A DNA stretch of 57,034 bases from Chryseobacterium gleum (GTDB lineage Bacteria > Bacteroidota > Bacteroidia > Flavobacteriales_F > PHOS-HE28): assembly GCA_945872795.1 (NCBI GenBank), contig CAMCAZ010000019.1, positions 1 to 57,034 on the forward strand, written 5' to 3'. Position 1 is the first letter of the stretch, and each line of letters begins with the position of its first letter. The position numbers and the translations under genes are program-made. The notes under the pieces are model-generated. The model did no database searches, was not told the DNA's origin, and saw only the letters and a program-made list of their open reading frames with translations. Of the stretch, positions 33,759-41,754 are shown piece by piece.

Positions 33759-34181
33759 GTTGTTTCTGATCGAGAGTATCCTAATGACGCAGGAAGGACG
33801 AAGGGTTGCCCCCGGCAAAGAAAAAACTTGACAAACACAGGTGATCCAGCAGTGACCAGAAACCACGCTTCCAGCGCAGGCGCTAAAAGGCCACAGCGGC
33901 CGAGGCCCGTGTGCTGATGGACAAGGTCCTGATGCTCATGGCATTTGCTGCGAGCGCACGGCAGTTGGCACCATACCCCCGATGGTCTGGAGGATGATGT
34001 CGCGGTCGTTGTTGGGGCCGACATGATCCACTGAACTCACAACGTTGGAGTCTGCTTCAGCAGAGATGGAGTTCATTCATTACTGGGAGGATCGCACGCC
34101 TAAATAAACAAGGCGTGGCTGAAAGGCAAGCCATATGCTTGCGCTTCTAACCCCTTGCCACGTGGTCCGAATGGTAGTTCC
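33759..34181. other. Gene-poor spacer
   Basis: 423 bp. The only frame of note is a 46-codon minus-strand one (34076 to 33936, starting MNSISAEADSNVVSSVDHVG and ending RSQQMP), which I cannot assign and do not call as a gene. GCAAGC-CATAT-GCTTGC near 34125-34142 forms a small hairpin shortly downstream of the T9SS gene's end. I see no tRNA or other RNA. Confidence 0.4.
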
Positions 34182-36413
34182 TCACTGGCGGATCACCGTC
34201 ATCACCTTTCGCATTCCTTGTTGGTCGGTCCATTCGAGCAGATACAGGGCGGCCCCAAGTTCGGTCAGGTCCAGTTCGGTCCGATGGCCGTTCATCCGTT
34301 GATCAAGCATCATGCGACCGTCCATGCTGAGCAAACGGAGCCGGCCAGCAACGCCTTCCTCTTCCACATGCACCACAAGCATGCCATCGGTGGGATTCGG
34401 CATCAGCAGCATCCCGGGACTGTCCGCCAGGTCACCCACCCCCGTACTGAACTCTGCCACCAGCACGCTCGGTTCAGTAATGATGGGCGGGTTGAAGTCG
34501 AAGTAGATGTTGGCGATGTTCTCGATCACGGTGCCAGGCAATACGGGCTGCTTCGGGCGAATGCGGAAGGAGACGAAGCCGTGGCTGCGGGGTTCATTGA
34601 TGTTGCTGTCCGGAAGCAGGATGGTGGGGAAATTCCAACGTAGGATGCCCTGGCCCGATAGCGATACGTCATGTGCATGCGACGCTGCGCCGTTCAGGAA
34701 GGTCGCGGGATCGAGCGCGGCCGGCAGCGTGTCGGTGATCACCACGGTGAAAGCCGTATCGTTCCCGGTGTTCTGGAAGCGGATGGTGTAGTCGATCCAT
34801 TCGTCGCCATTGATGTAGTAGATCTCGCTGCTTTCCCGTGAACTCGTGAGTGCGGTCTTGTCGTTGGGATCGTAGGAGCCGGTGACCATTCGCTGGTATG
34901 TGAAGCTATTGTTGACCAGGTCGGCCTCGGGGTTGGTCACGCTGGCCGTGACGGTGCTGGTGAGCACGGTGCCGATCAGACCCACGTCCACGGGCACCTC
35001 GAAATTCACGCTGAAGGTGCGCTGTTGCAGAGCCCCGATGTTCGGGCTGGTCCAGGTCAGCGTGCTACCGTTCACCGATGGGGTCGGCGTTGCGGATACA
35101 AAGTTCAGGACCGGGTCGTACGTCAGCGTCACAGTGCCGGTGCCGGCCAACACACCGGTGAGGTTCCGGAGCGCGACGCCCATGGTCATCGGGAAGCCAG
35201 GCCGTGCGGGTCCGCTCGCTGCGGTCACCATCACATCAAGGCCCACCAGGCTCGTGTCCGCGAGGTCGCGCACCACGTTGGGCTGGCCGACACTCAGCGC
35301 GAATGGCGCGCTGCTCACTCCGCAATGCTCCTGGTAAACAGCGCTTGAAGTCGTAACCGTGAACGACCCGTATGGCAGGCTCATGCTGTATTGTCCCGCT
35401 GCGTTGGTGAGCGCGTAGTGATCACCCGGCTGCGCCTCCACCACCGTCTGCGGCAGGTTGGGGTCGCCGGAGTTCTGGATGCAATTCTCATTGGCATCCA
35501 CGAATGCTCTTCCAGTGAGCGATCCGCAATCAGCACCGAGGTCTGGCACGACGAACGGGATGTCCACCACGCAAGGCGATTGAATGGAGCCTGTGCTTTC
35601 CTGACTGCTGAAGCGCATCACCCAATCACCCGGATGCAGGCCGAAGAGTTCGAATGGAACGGGCGAGGGATCATCCATGTCCATGGCTTGGGCAGGCACA
35701 GTGGCGCCGAGATCGTCCACGGCCTGCATGTTCCAACCATTGGTCAGAAGATAACCGCTCCAGTTCATGCTCCCGGCCAGATAACCGTTGCTGGAGTTGG
35801 TGCAGCTACCGGTGATCTGCAGCACGGCGACCGCAGGCTCCACGAGCGCGGCCGGTATGGTCACTTGCGCATAACCCGAGCCACAATCGCTGGAAAGCGA
35901 AAGGTCCACGATCTGGCCTGGGCAGGCGCCGATGAGCTCGTACGCCATGAAGAATTCGATCGGCTGCCCGAGCGGCGGGATGATCTCCTGTACCTGCAGT
36001 GTCGGCGTAGTTCCGATGAAGTACCCACCGGTCTTTCGGGGCAAGTAGAGACGGAAACCACCGTTGCATTCGCCTTGGCATGGCTCCAGCCCACTGAAGA
36101 AGATGTTGTTCAACAGACCGGCGTCTGTGAGCGGTGGTGAACCGGGAGAGATGGTGAAGGTATCGGAGGTGTTCGTGGCGCCGCTATTGTCGGTCACCGT
36201 CACGGTGTAGCTGCCCGGTGGTAATGAAGCTTCGGGTCCGGTGCTACCATCGCTCCATGCGAAGGAATAGGGCGGCGTGCCGTTGATCCCGACAGCCGTT
36301 GCATAGCCATTCCCGGAACTGCAGTCAGCGGAGTACACGGTAACGTACACCTGCACAGCATAGGTCGAAGTAGGGACGAGCAGGGCGGACAACAGGAGCA
36401 TACGTACGATCAT
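34182..36413 (-). CDS. T9SS-sorted secreted protein with SprB-type and DUF7619 domains
   Basis: 743 residues with signal peptide (MIVRMLLLSALLVPTSTYA). An SprB/PKD-like repeat at about 30-90 (GTPPYSFAWSDGSTGPEASL), unknown beta-rich modules, a collagen-binding-B/SdrD-like module near 285-345 (LTGRAFVDANENCIQNSGDP) and then the DUF7619 block with YDPNDKTALTSS, IDYTIRFQNTGNDTAFTVVI and NIANIYFDFNPPIITEPSVL. The last ~80 residues (MLLMPNPTDGMLVVHV to the KVMTVIRQ end) are a type A T9SS sorting domain. The protein is thus exported across the outer membrane and attached or released. Its neighbour upstream is a paralogue with the same order of domains, and the region around the EFSTG junction is alike at the DNA level. 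Role unknown; adhesion-like architecture. Confidence 0.9.
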   Translation of the reverse strand: MIVRMLLLSALLVPTSTYAVQVYVTVYSADCSSGNGYATAVGINGTPPYSFAWSDGSTGPEASLPPGSYTVTVTDNSGATNTSDTFTISPGSPPLTDAGLLNNIFFSGLEPCQGECNGGFRLYLPRKTGGYFIGTTPTLQVQEIIPPLGQPIEFFMAYELIGACPGQIVDLSLSSDCGSGYAQVTIPAALVEPAVAVLQITGSCTNSSNGYLAGSMNWSGYLLTNGWNMQAVDDLGATVPAQAMDMDDPSPVPFELFGLHPGDWVMRFSSQESTGSIQSPCVVDIPFVVPDLGADCGSLTGRAFVDANENCIQNSGDPNLPQTVVEAQPGDHYALTNAAGQYSMSLPYGSFTVTTSSAVYQEHCGVSSAPFALSVGQPNVVRDLADTSLVGLDVMVTAASGPARPGFPMTMGVALRNLTGVLAGTGTVTLTYDPVLNFVSATPTPSVNGSTLTWTSPNIGALQQRTFSVNFEVPVDVGLIGTVLTSTVTASVTNPEADLVNNSFTYQRMVTGSYDPNDKTALTSSRESSEIYYINGDEWIDYTIRFQNTGNDTAFTVVITDTLPAALDPATFLNGAASHAHDVSLSGQGILRWNFPTILLPDSNINEPRSHGFVSFRIRPKQPVLPGTVIENIANIYFDFNPPIITEPSVLVAEFSTGVGDLADSPGMLLMPNPTDGMLVVHVEEEGVAGRLRLLSMDGRMMLDQRMNGHRTELDLTELGAALYLLEWTDQQGMRKVMTVIRQ

Positions 36414-36459
36414 CGGGGTGGGTAATGATGGTTGTTCGAGCGTAAGCGGACGATCCGGC

Positions 36460-38634
36460 TCAATGCTTGAGGAAGCGGGCTGTGTGCTTGCCGAAGTGGA
36501 TCAGATAGAAGCCAGGGGCCAGGTGCGCGGCATCCAATAGGAGGAGATCGTCGCTCCACACACCAGGTGGTTGAACATCACGGCCATCGGCACCGAACAC
36601 GCGGTAGGTGCGGGTCGCGTCAGAAGGAACCGTTATCCTCACCTGGTCGCTCGTTGGGTTCGGATGCACGTTGATCCGACCATCCGCCGCTTCACCCCCC
36701 CCCGTACTGAACTCCGCCACCAGCATGCTCGGGTCGGTGATCACAGGATCGTTGAAGTCGAAGTAGATGTTCGCCACGTTCTCGATCACCGAACCGGCCA
36801 GCACCGGCTGCACGGGCTTGATCCTCAACTTCACCAGCCCGTGGCTCGCAGGCTCGTTCACGTTGCTGTCCGGTAGCAGGATGTCTGCGAAGGTCCACTC
36901 CACCACCCGGCCAGGCTTGAACTCCACCTCGAATGCATGCGAGGCCAGGCCTTGCTGGAAGCTGGCCATGTCCAGCTCCGCAGCCAACGTGTCCGTGATC
37001 ACTACGGTGAACGCCGTGTCGGTGCCGGTGTTCTGGAAGCGCACTACGTAATCGATCCACTCATCCTGATCAATGAAGAACTGGGAGGTGCTCCCGCTTG
37101 CATCGGCCGTGCCCACCTTGTCGTTGGGGTCATAGCTGCCTGTTACCAGCAGCGCTACGGCAGCCGTGTTGTTGGCCAGATCGCCTTCCATCGCCACACA
37201 ACTTGCATTCAAGGTGGTTGACAGCGGCGTACCGATCGTTGTACCTGCCGGCACGAGCACCTGCACAGAGAAACTGTAACCGCTGAGCGGCGCCAACGCG
37301 GGCAGGTTCCAGGTCAGGGTGTTCCCGACGACTGAGGATGGAACAGGCCAGGCACTTTGATACACGAGCACGGGATCCAGCGCAATCGTTGCTGTTACCG
37401 CGCCGGTGAGCTGCGGCGAGAGGTTGCGCACTTGGCCCCAATAAGTGCCGTAGAACCCCGGTCGCATGGCACCGGACTCCAAGTCGGCCGCGACGTCCAA
37501 GGGAACGCTGCTGCTGCTGGCGAAGTGGATCGCGATCTGGTTGGAGGCGATCGTGAAGGGTACCGGATCACTGGCCGGGCAGAGCTGCACGAGCGTAGGA
37601 TCGGTCTGCGCCAGGGTGTAACTGCCATCCACCAGATCGATGGAGTAGGAACCATCCCCGCCGGTGATCGTGTACTGCGGGCCGGGGTCGATGGCCAGCA
37701 CTTGGTAGGGCACCGGCAGGTCGTTCGCGTCCTGGGTGCAATCGCCATCGAAGTCGATGTACGTGGTGCCGCTCACCGCGCCGCAGTCCGGCCCGAGGTC
37801 CGGTATGGTGAACTCAATGCGGTCGTATGGATTGCCGTCGCAGTTGTAGGCCATATACACCCCGCTCGGATCCCAATCGCGCACCATGTGGTAATCGCCG
37901 GGTGGGAGACCATTGAAGTTGATGGTGTTCGCCGCGTTGACGCCTCCTGACACATAATTCTCGGACGCATCGAGCAACGCGTAGTCGGGACCTCCGAAAT
38001 AGCCGCCATCGTAGACATTTCCGATGACCGCTGTACCTCCTGCGCCGGTGGAACACGAGCCCTGCACACTGCTCACGGTCATTTGCGGGCCACCGAAGAG
38101 CTGCGGCGCCATGAGGTATTGGGTGAGGATGCCCGTGCAGCCGAAGGCATCCGTAACTTGGATCTGCACCGGATCTCCCGGCGAAACGCCGGATACCTCG
38201 AAATAAGGATCGCCTTGCGGATCGGATCCGCTGGGCAGCGGCGAGTAGCTGTAGGGCGGCGTGCCGTTGATCCCGAACTCGATCACCTGCACACGGCCGC
38301 TCATGGACCCGATGCAGCTGGAGTGCCCATCCTGCGCGCTTGGCGGGGAATAGAGCGGCACCACGTTCAGGTTCCAGCCTTGCGTGGCCGTGGCGAAGAC
38401 GGCATCCATCACGGTCAACTCGTAGTAGCCAGGTGCCAAGCCGGAGATGTTCTGCGTCGTCGCACCGTTATCCCACGAATAGGTGTAAGGTGGTGTGCCA
38501 CCGGTCACCATCACGTTCAGATAACCATCCGGCGCCACACAACTGGGCATGCCATAGGAGATCAGCTCGATGGTGATGGCGTGCACCGGTTGGTAGCATG
38601 CAAGCAGGCAAATGGCAGCGTGGCTGATCCGCAT
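36460..38634 (-). CDS. T9SS-sorted secreted protein, paralogue with G9 tract before the sorting domain
   Basis: 724 residues from ATG 38634, which starts a signal peptide (MRISHAAICLLACYQPVHA); in-frame codons upstream run through the preceding remnant and are not used. SprB-type repeats (GTPPYTYSWDNGATTQNISG and GTPPYSYSPL), an SdrD-like module (SGTTYIDFDGDCTQDANDLP), the DUF7619 block (YDPNDKVGTADA, IDYVVRFQNTGTDTAFTVVI, NVANIYFDFNDPVITDPSML) and a C-terminal T9SS sorting domain of about 77 residues. The codons for STGGGE at the border of the last two parts form a run of nine G on the coding strand; its paralogue has only five. One more G would create a TGA right there. 46 bp separate it from its downstream paralogue. 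Confidence 0.9.
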   Translation of the reverse strand: MRISHAAICLLACYQPVHAITIELISYGMPSCVAPDGYLNVMVTGGTPPYTYSWDNGATTQNISGLAPGYYELTVMDAVFATATQGWNLNVVPLYSPPSAQDGHSSCIGSMSGRVQVIEFGINGTPPYSYSPLPSGSDPQGDPYFEVSGVSPGDPVQIQVTDAFGCTGILTQYLMAPQLFGGPQMTVSSVQGSCSTGAGGTAVIGNVYDGGYFGGPDYALLDASENYVSGGVNAANTINFNGLPPGDYHMVRDWDPSGVYMAYNCDGNPYDRIEFTIPDLGPDCGAVSGTTYIDFDGDCTQDANDLPVPYQVLAIDPGPQYTITGGDGSYSIDLVDGSYTLAQTDPTLVQLCPASDPVPFTIASNQIAIHFASSSSVPLDVAADLESGAMRPGFYGTYWGQVRNLSPQLTGAVTATIALDPVLVYQSAWPVPSSVVGNTLTWNLPALAPLSGYSFSVQVLVPAGTTIGTPLSTTLNASCVAMEGDLANNTAAVALLVTGSYDPNDKVGTADASGSTSQFFIDQDEWIDYVVRFQNTGTDTAFTVVITDTLAAELDMASFQQGLASHAFEVEFKPGRVVEWTFADILLPDSNVNEPASHGLVKLRIKPVQPVLAGSVIENVANIYFDFNDPVITDPSMLVAEFSTGGGEAADGRINVHPNPTSDQVRITVPSDATRTYRVFGADGRDVQPPGVWSDDLLLLDAAHLAPGFYLIHFGKHTARFLKH
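36695..36703 (-). repeat. Homopolymer tract G9 (coding strand)
   Basis: Nine C on the plus strand, nine G on the coding strand of the T9SS paralogue, at codons for Gly-Gly-Gly. It sits between the DUF7619 block and the sorting domain. With ten G the next codon is TGA; with eight G the frame ends after about 20 foreign codons. Such tracts are prone to slippage. Confidence 0.75.
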
Positions 38635-38638
38635 GCGC

Positions 38639-38959
38639 TCAGTGTTTGGTGAATCGGGTAACGGCGCGTTGGCCATTGGAGTGGAGGCATTCCATGAAGT
38701 AAGTACCCGCAGCAAGGAAGTGTACATCCATCCGATGCGGCGCCGCTTCGACACGTTCTTGGTGCAGCACCCTTCCTTCCAAGGATATGATGCGCACGCT
38801 GGCATGGTCCTCTCCCACCACAGCAATGCTGGCTGTTGCGGGGTTCGGGTACACGCTCAATGCTGAATCTCGTGCTTCATCCACCCCCGTACTGAACTCC
38901 GCCACCAGCACGCTCGGCTCGGTGATCACCGGCGGGTTGAAGTAGGCGGATGTGTTCAT
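38639..38959 (-). pseudogene. Tail of a third T9SS cargo gene
   Basis: 106 codons from an ATG at 38959: MNTSAYFNPPVITEPSVLVA, then EFSTGVDEA, then a complete type A sorting domain (SVYPNPATASIAVVGED, LAAGTYFMECLHSNGQRAVT). It corresponds to the last ~105 residues of the two paralogues downstream. The match breaks inside NIYFDFNPP, where six bases are lost and unrelated sequence follows. There is no signal peptide, so the product could not reach the T9SS. It ends 4 bp before the start of the next paralogue. Most likely the survivor of a deletion in a tandem array. Confidence 0.75.
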
Positions 38960-39047
38960 GGCCTCCTTGGAATAGACGCACAAGGAACGGATAGGATGTC
39001 TAAAAGTACCTGAACTTCCGCGAATTAGATGTTCACAGGCCCTTGGG

Positions 39048-39055
39048 TACCTTTG
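39048..39055 (+). promoter_or_regulatory. -7 box upstream of mtaB
   Basis: TACCTTTG is a full match to TAnnTTTG, 62 bases before the ATG at 39118. A normal leader would follow. Confidence 0.45.
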
Positions 39056-39117
39056 AGCCGCCAAGCCGTGCTGGCCCGTGTGTCCGTGTGCACATGCCCA
39101 CATGAGCCGCTGGACCC

Positions 39118-40578
39118 ATGAGCTCCCCCCGTACCGTCGCCTTCCACACCCTGGGCTGCAAGCTCAACTTCAGCGAGACCAGCACCCTGGCCCGTTCGCT
39201 GGAGGAGGCCGGTTATGCCAAGGTGAGGCAGGAGGAACGACCCGATGTCTTCGTTCTGAACACCTGTAGCGTCACCGAGAACGCGGACAAGGAATGCCGC
39301 CGTCATGTGCGCCGTTTCCAGGCCATCAACCCGGAGGCCTTCATCGCCGTGGTGGGCTGCTACGCACAGCTGAAGCCCGAGGAGATCGCCGCCATCCCTG
39401 GCGTGGACCTGGTGCTGGGTGCCAACGAGAAGTTCGACCTGGCATCGCATGTGGACCGGAAACTGGCATCAGCCGAAGCCGGTCATCGCGAGCAAAGCGA
39501 AGCGATATTCTCCCCCATCAAGGACGTCAAACGCTTCATCCCCAGCTACAACGCCAACGACCGCACGCGTACCTTCCTGAAAGTGCAGGACGGCTGCGAC
39601 TACTTCTGCTCCTTCTGCACCATTCCCCTCGCCCGTGGCCGCAGCCGTAGCGCCACCATCGCGGAGACGGTGGCACAGGCCCGGAACATCGCGGCAAGCG
39701 GGGTGAAGGAGATCGTGCTCACGGGCGTGAACACCGGGGATTTCGGGAAGTCGACCTCCCCAGGGTCGTCGACCCTGGGGAAGGAAGACTTCCTCGGCCT
39801 GATCCAGGCCCTCGACGAGGTGGAGGGCATCGATCGATTCCGGATCAGCAGCATCGAGCCCAACCTGTGCCACGACGGGATCATCGACTTCGTGGCCAAC
39901 AGCCAGCGTTTCGCACCGCACTTCCATATGCCGGTGCAAAGCGGCAGTGATGTGATCCTGGAACGCATGCGACGTCGCTACGATACCGCGCTGTACGCCG
40001 AACGCGTGCACCGCATCAAGGAACGGATGCCGCACGCCTGCATCGGTGTGGATGTGATCACCGGCACGCCGGGTGAGACCGAGGAGGAGTTCCGGAGGAC
40101 CCACGCTTTCCTGCGCAGCATCCCGGTGGACTACCTGCACGTGTTCACCTACAGCGAGCGCGCCAACACCACCGCCGTGCGCATGGACGAGGCTGTCCCG
40201 ATGGAGGTGCGCCGCGAACGCACCAAACAACTGCGCATCCTCAGCAGCAAGTTGCAGCGCGCCTTCTACGAACGGCATCTGGGCAGCACACGACCGGTGT
40301 TGTTCGAACACGGCGAACGGTCGGAGGCAGCCAATTCATCCCCTGATCAACATACCGACCGACCATCCGATCGCATCGAAGGCTATACCGACAACTACCT
40401 CCGCGTATCGCTTCCTTACGATGCCTCCTTGGTCAACACAGTGGTCCCAGTGGCGCTGGATAAGATCAACGGCGACGGACAGATCACGGGATCCGTGGTC
40501 CATCGGAACCTATCATCAGTCGACCCTGAGGGTCGACGCTACGGGCGCCCTGTAGCGAGCTTACCTATTGCCGGCTGA
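39118..40578 (+). CDS. mtaB: tRNA t6A37 methylthiotransferase MtaB, with repeat-derived insertions
   Basis: 486 residues, against about 430-450 in relatives. The N-terminal UPF0004 domain has its three Cys (LGCKLNFSE, NTCSVTENAD, VVGCYAQ); the radical-SAM cluster motif is CDYFCSFC near 160, and GVDVITGTPGETEEEFRRT follows; a TRAM-like end (YTDNYLRVSLPYDASLVNTV) closes it. The enzyme adds a methylthio group to t6A37 of tRNAs reading ANN codons. The extra length comes from segments that look like interspersed repeats translated in frame: AGHREQSEAIFS (39481-39507), KSTSPGSSTLGK (39749-39783), probably GERSEAANSSPDQHTDRPSD (about 40312-40372), and the last residues VDPEGRRYGRPVASL (40519 onwards). 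All core motifs are intact, so it is probably active. Lgt follows after 3 bp. Confidence 0.93.
   Translation: MSSPRTVAFHTLGCKLNFSETSTLARSLEEAGYAKVRQEERPDVFVLNTCSVTENADKECRRHVRRFQAINPEAFIAVVGCYAQLKPEEIAAIPGVDLVLGANEKFDLASHVDRKLASAEAGHREQSEAIFSPIKDVKRFIPSYNANDRTRTFLKVQDGCDYFCSFCTIPLARGRSRSATIAETVAQARNIAASGVKEIVLTGVNTGDFGKSTSPGSSTLGKEDFLGLIQALDEVEGIDRFRISSIEPNLCHDGIIDFVANSQRFAPHFHMPVQSGSDVILERMRRRYDTALYAERVHRIKERMPHACIGVDVITGTPGETEEEFRRTHAFLRSIPVDYLHVFTYSERANTTAVRMDEAVPMEVRRERTKQLRILSSKLQRAFYERHLGSTRPVLFEHGERSEAANSSPDQHTDRPSDRIEGYTDNYLRVSLPYDASLVNTVVPVALDKINGDGQITGSVVHRNLSSVDPEGRRYGRPVASLPIAG
39481..39507. repeat. Interspersed GTCATCGCGAGC...AAGCGAT repeat inside mtaB
   Basis: GGTCATCGCGAGCAAAGCGA followed by AGCGATA closely resembles the GTCATTGCGAG(N)GCGAAGCAAT repeat that is scattered through many bacterial genomes, usually between genes. 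Here it is read in frame as GHREQSEAI. Confidence 0.6.
39749..39783. repeat. GTCGAC palindromic element inside mtaB
   Basis: TCCCCAGGGTC (39757-39767) and GACCCTGGGGA (39771-39781) form a perfect 11-bp stem around GTC, preceded by AAGTCGACC. It is read in frame between GDFGK and GKEDFLGL, a place where relatives are contiguous. Confidence 0.75.
40519..40557. repeat. GTCGAC palindrome doublet at the 3' end of mtaB
   Basis: GTCGACCCT-G-AGGGTCGAC is a perfect 9-bp-arm palindrome (40519-40537), followed at once by a near palindrome GCTACGGGCGCCCTGTAGC. The order matches the copy at 23543 (GTCGACCC..GGGTCGACGCTACAGG). It supplies the last ~15 codons of mtaB. Confidence 0.75.
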
Positions 40579-40581
40579 TCC

Positions 40582-41754
40582 ATGTACCCCACGCTCTACC
40601 ACGCCCTCCTCGACCTCACCGGACTGGACGTTCCGTTCCTGAAGTTCATGAACAGCTTCGGCTTCTTCGTGGCCGTGGCCTTCGTCTTTGCCAGCTGGAC
40701 CCTGAGCCTGGAGCTGCGCCGGCGCGAGCGTACCGGCCTGCTGCAGTCCTCCGTCCGCAAGGTCACCGTGGGCCTGCCCGCCACGCCCACCGAGCTGATC
40801 ATCAACGGCCTCATCGGATTTCTGCTCGGATTCAAGGCCTTTTACCTGCTCTTCAATTTCACCGAGGCCACGTCGGACCCACAGGCCTTCCTGCTCAGTG
40901 GCACGGGTTCCTTCATCGGTGGTCTCATCGGTGGTGCGCTGATGGCCTGGCAGCGATGGCGCGAGAAGGACAAGGCGAAGCTGGCCAAGCCACGCACCGA
41001 GGAAGTGCGCATGCTCCCCAGCGACCATGCGAACAACATCACCCTGCGCGCCGCGCTCTGGGGCATCATCGGCGCCAAGCTCTTCCATTGGCTGGAGAAC
41101 CCGGACGAGTTCCTGCGCTTCGTGCAGAACCCCAGCGGCGACATGATCTTCAGCGGCCTCACCATGTACGGCGGGCTCATCGTGGCGGGCTTCATGGTCA
41201 TCCGCTATTTCAAGCAGCATGACATCCCCGTGTGGCAGGGCGCAGACAGTGCGGCCCCCGGCGTGATGCTGGCCTACGGCATTGGCCGCATGGGCTGCCA
41301 GGTGAGCGGTGATGGTGACTGGGGCATCGTGAACACCACCCTCTTGGGCCCCGGTCCGAAGTGGTTCTGGCAGTATGACTACCCGAACAACGTGAACAGC
41401 GTGGGCATTCCGCTCACCGACGGCCGGCCCTGCTTCGACGGCTACTGCATGGTGCTGCCCGAGACCGTGTTCCCCACGCCGCTCTATGAGATCATCGTGA
41501 GCGTGGGCTTCTTCTTCCTCCTGTGGTCGCTGCGCAAACGCCTCCAGCCGGCGGGCATGATCTTCTTCCTCTATCTCTTCCTCAACGGCCTGGAGCGCTT
41601 CTTCATCGAGAAGATCCGCGTGAACGTGCAGGTGCTGGGCACCATCACCCAGGCCGAGATCATCGCGACGCTGTTGATGATCGCCGGCATCGGCGGCATG
41701 CTCTGGCTGCGCAAGACCAAGACCCCATCCCATGGAACTGGAACAACTCACTAA
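40582..41754 (+). CDS. lgt: Prolipoprotein diacylglyceryl transferase
   Basis: 390 residues, longer than E. coli Lgt (291). The Lgt signature is present as GIGRMGCQVSGDGDWG near 233-248, with the essential Arg, and the C-terminal TPLYEIIVSVGFFFLLWSLR and FLYLFLNGLERFFIEKIR blocks. Extra sequence lies mainly in the N-terminal ~60 residues and in a charged loop around 125-150 (REKDKAKLAKPRTEEVRML). Lgt adds diacylglycerol to the lipobox Cys of lipoproteins, and several such precursors (42598, 16620) are encoded in this window. The end of the gene overlaps the start of the phosphatase gene by 23 bp. Confidence 0.93.
   Translation: MYPTLYHALLDLTGLDVPFLKFMNSFGFFVAVAFVFASWTLSLELRRRERTGLLQSSVRKVTVGLPATPTELIINGLIGFLLGFKAFYLLFNFTEATSDPQAFLLSGTGSFIGGLIGGALMAWQRWREKDKAKLAKPRTEEVRMLPSDHANNITLRAALWGIIGAKLFHWLENPDEFLRFVQNPSGDMIFSGLTMYGGLIVAGFMVIRYFKQHDIPVWQGADSAAPGVMLAYGIGRMGCQVSGDGDWGIVNTTLLGPGPKWFWQYDYPNNVNSVGIPLTDGRPCFDGYCMVLPETVFPTPLYEIIVSVGFFFLLWSLRKRLQPAGMIFFLYLFLNGLERFFIEKIRVNVQVLGTITQAEIIATLLMIAGIGGMLWLRKTKTPSHGTGTTH

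Noticed and set aside
33936-34076. A 46-codon minus-strand frame in the spacer before the T9SS genes
   Set aside because: No signal, membrane helix or family; could be chance or a gene remnant.
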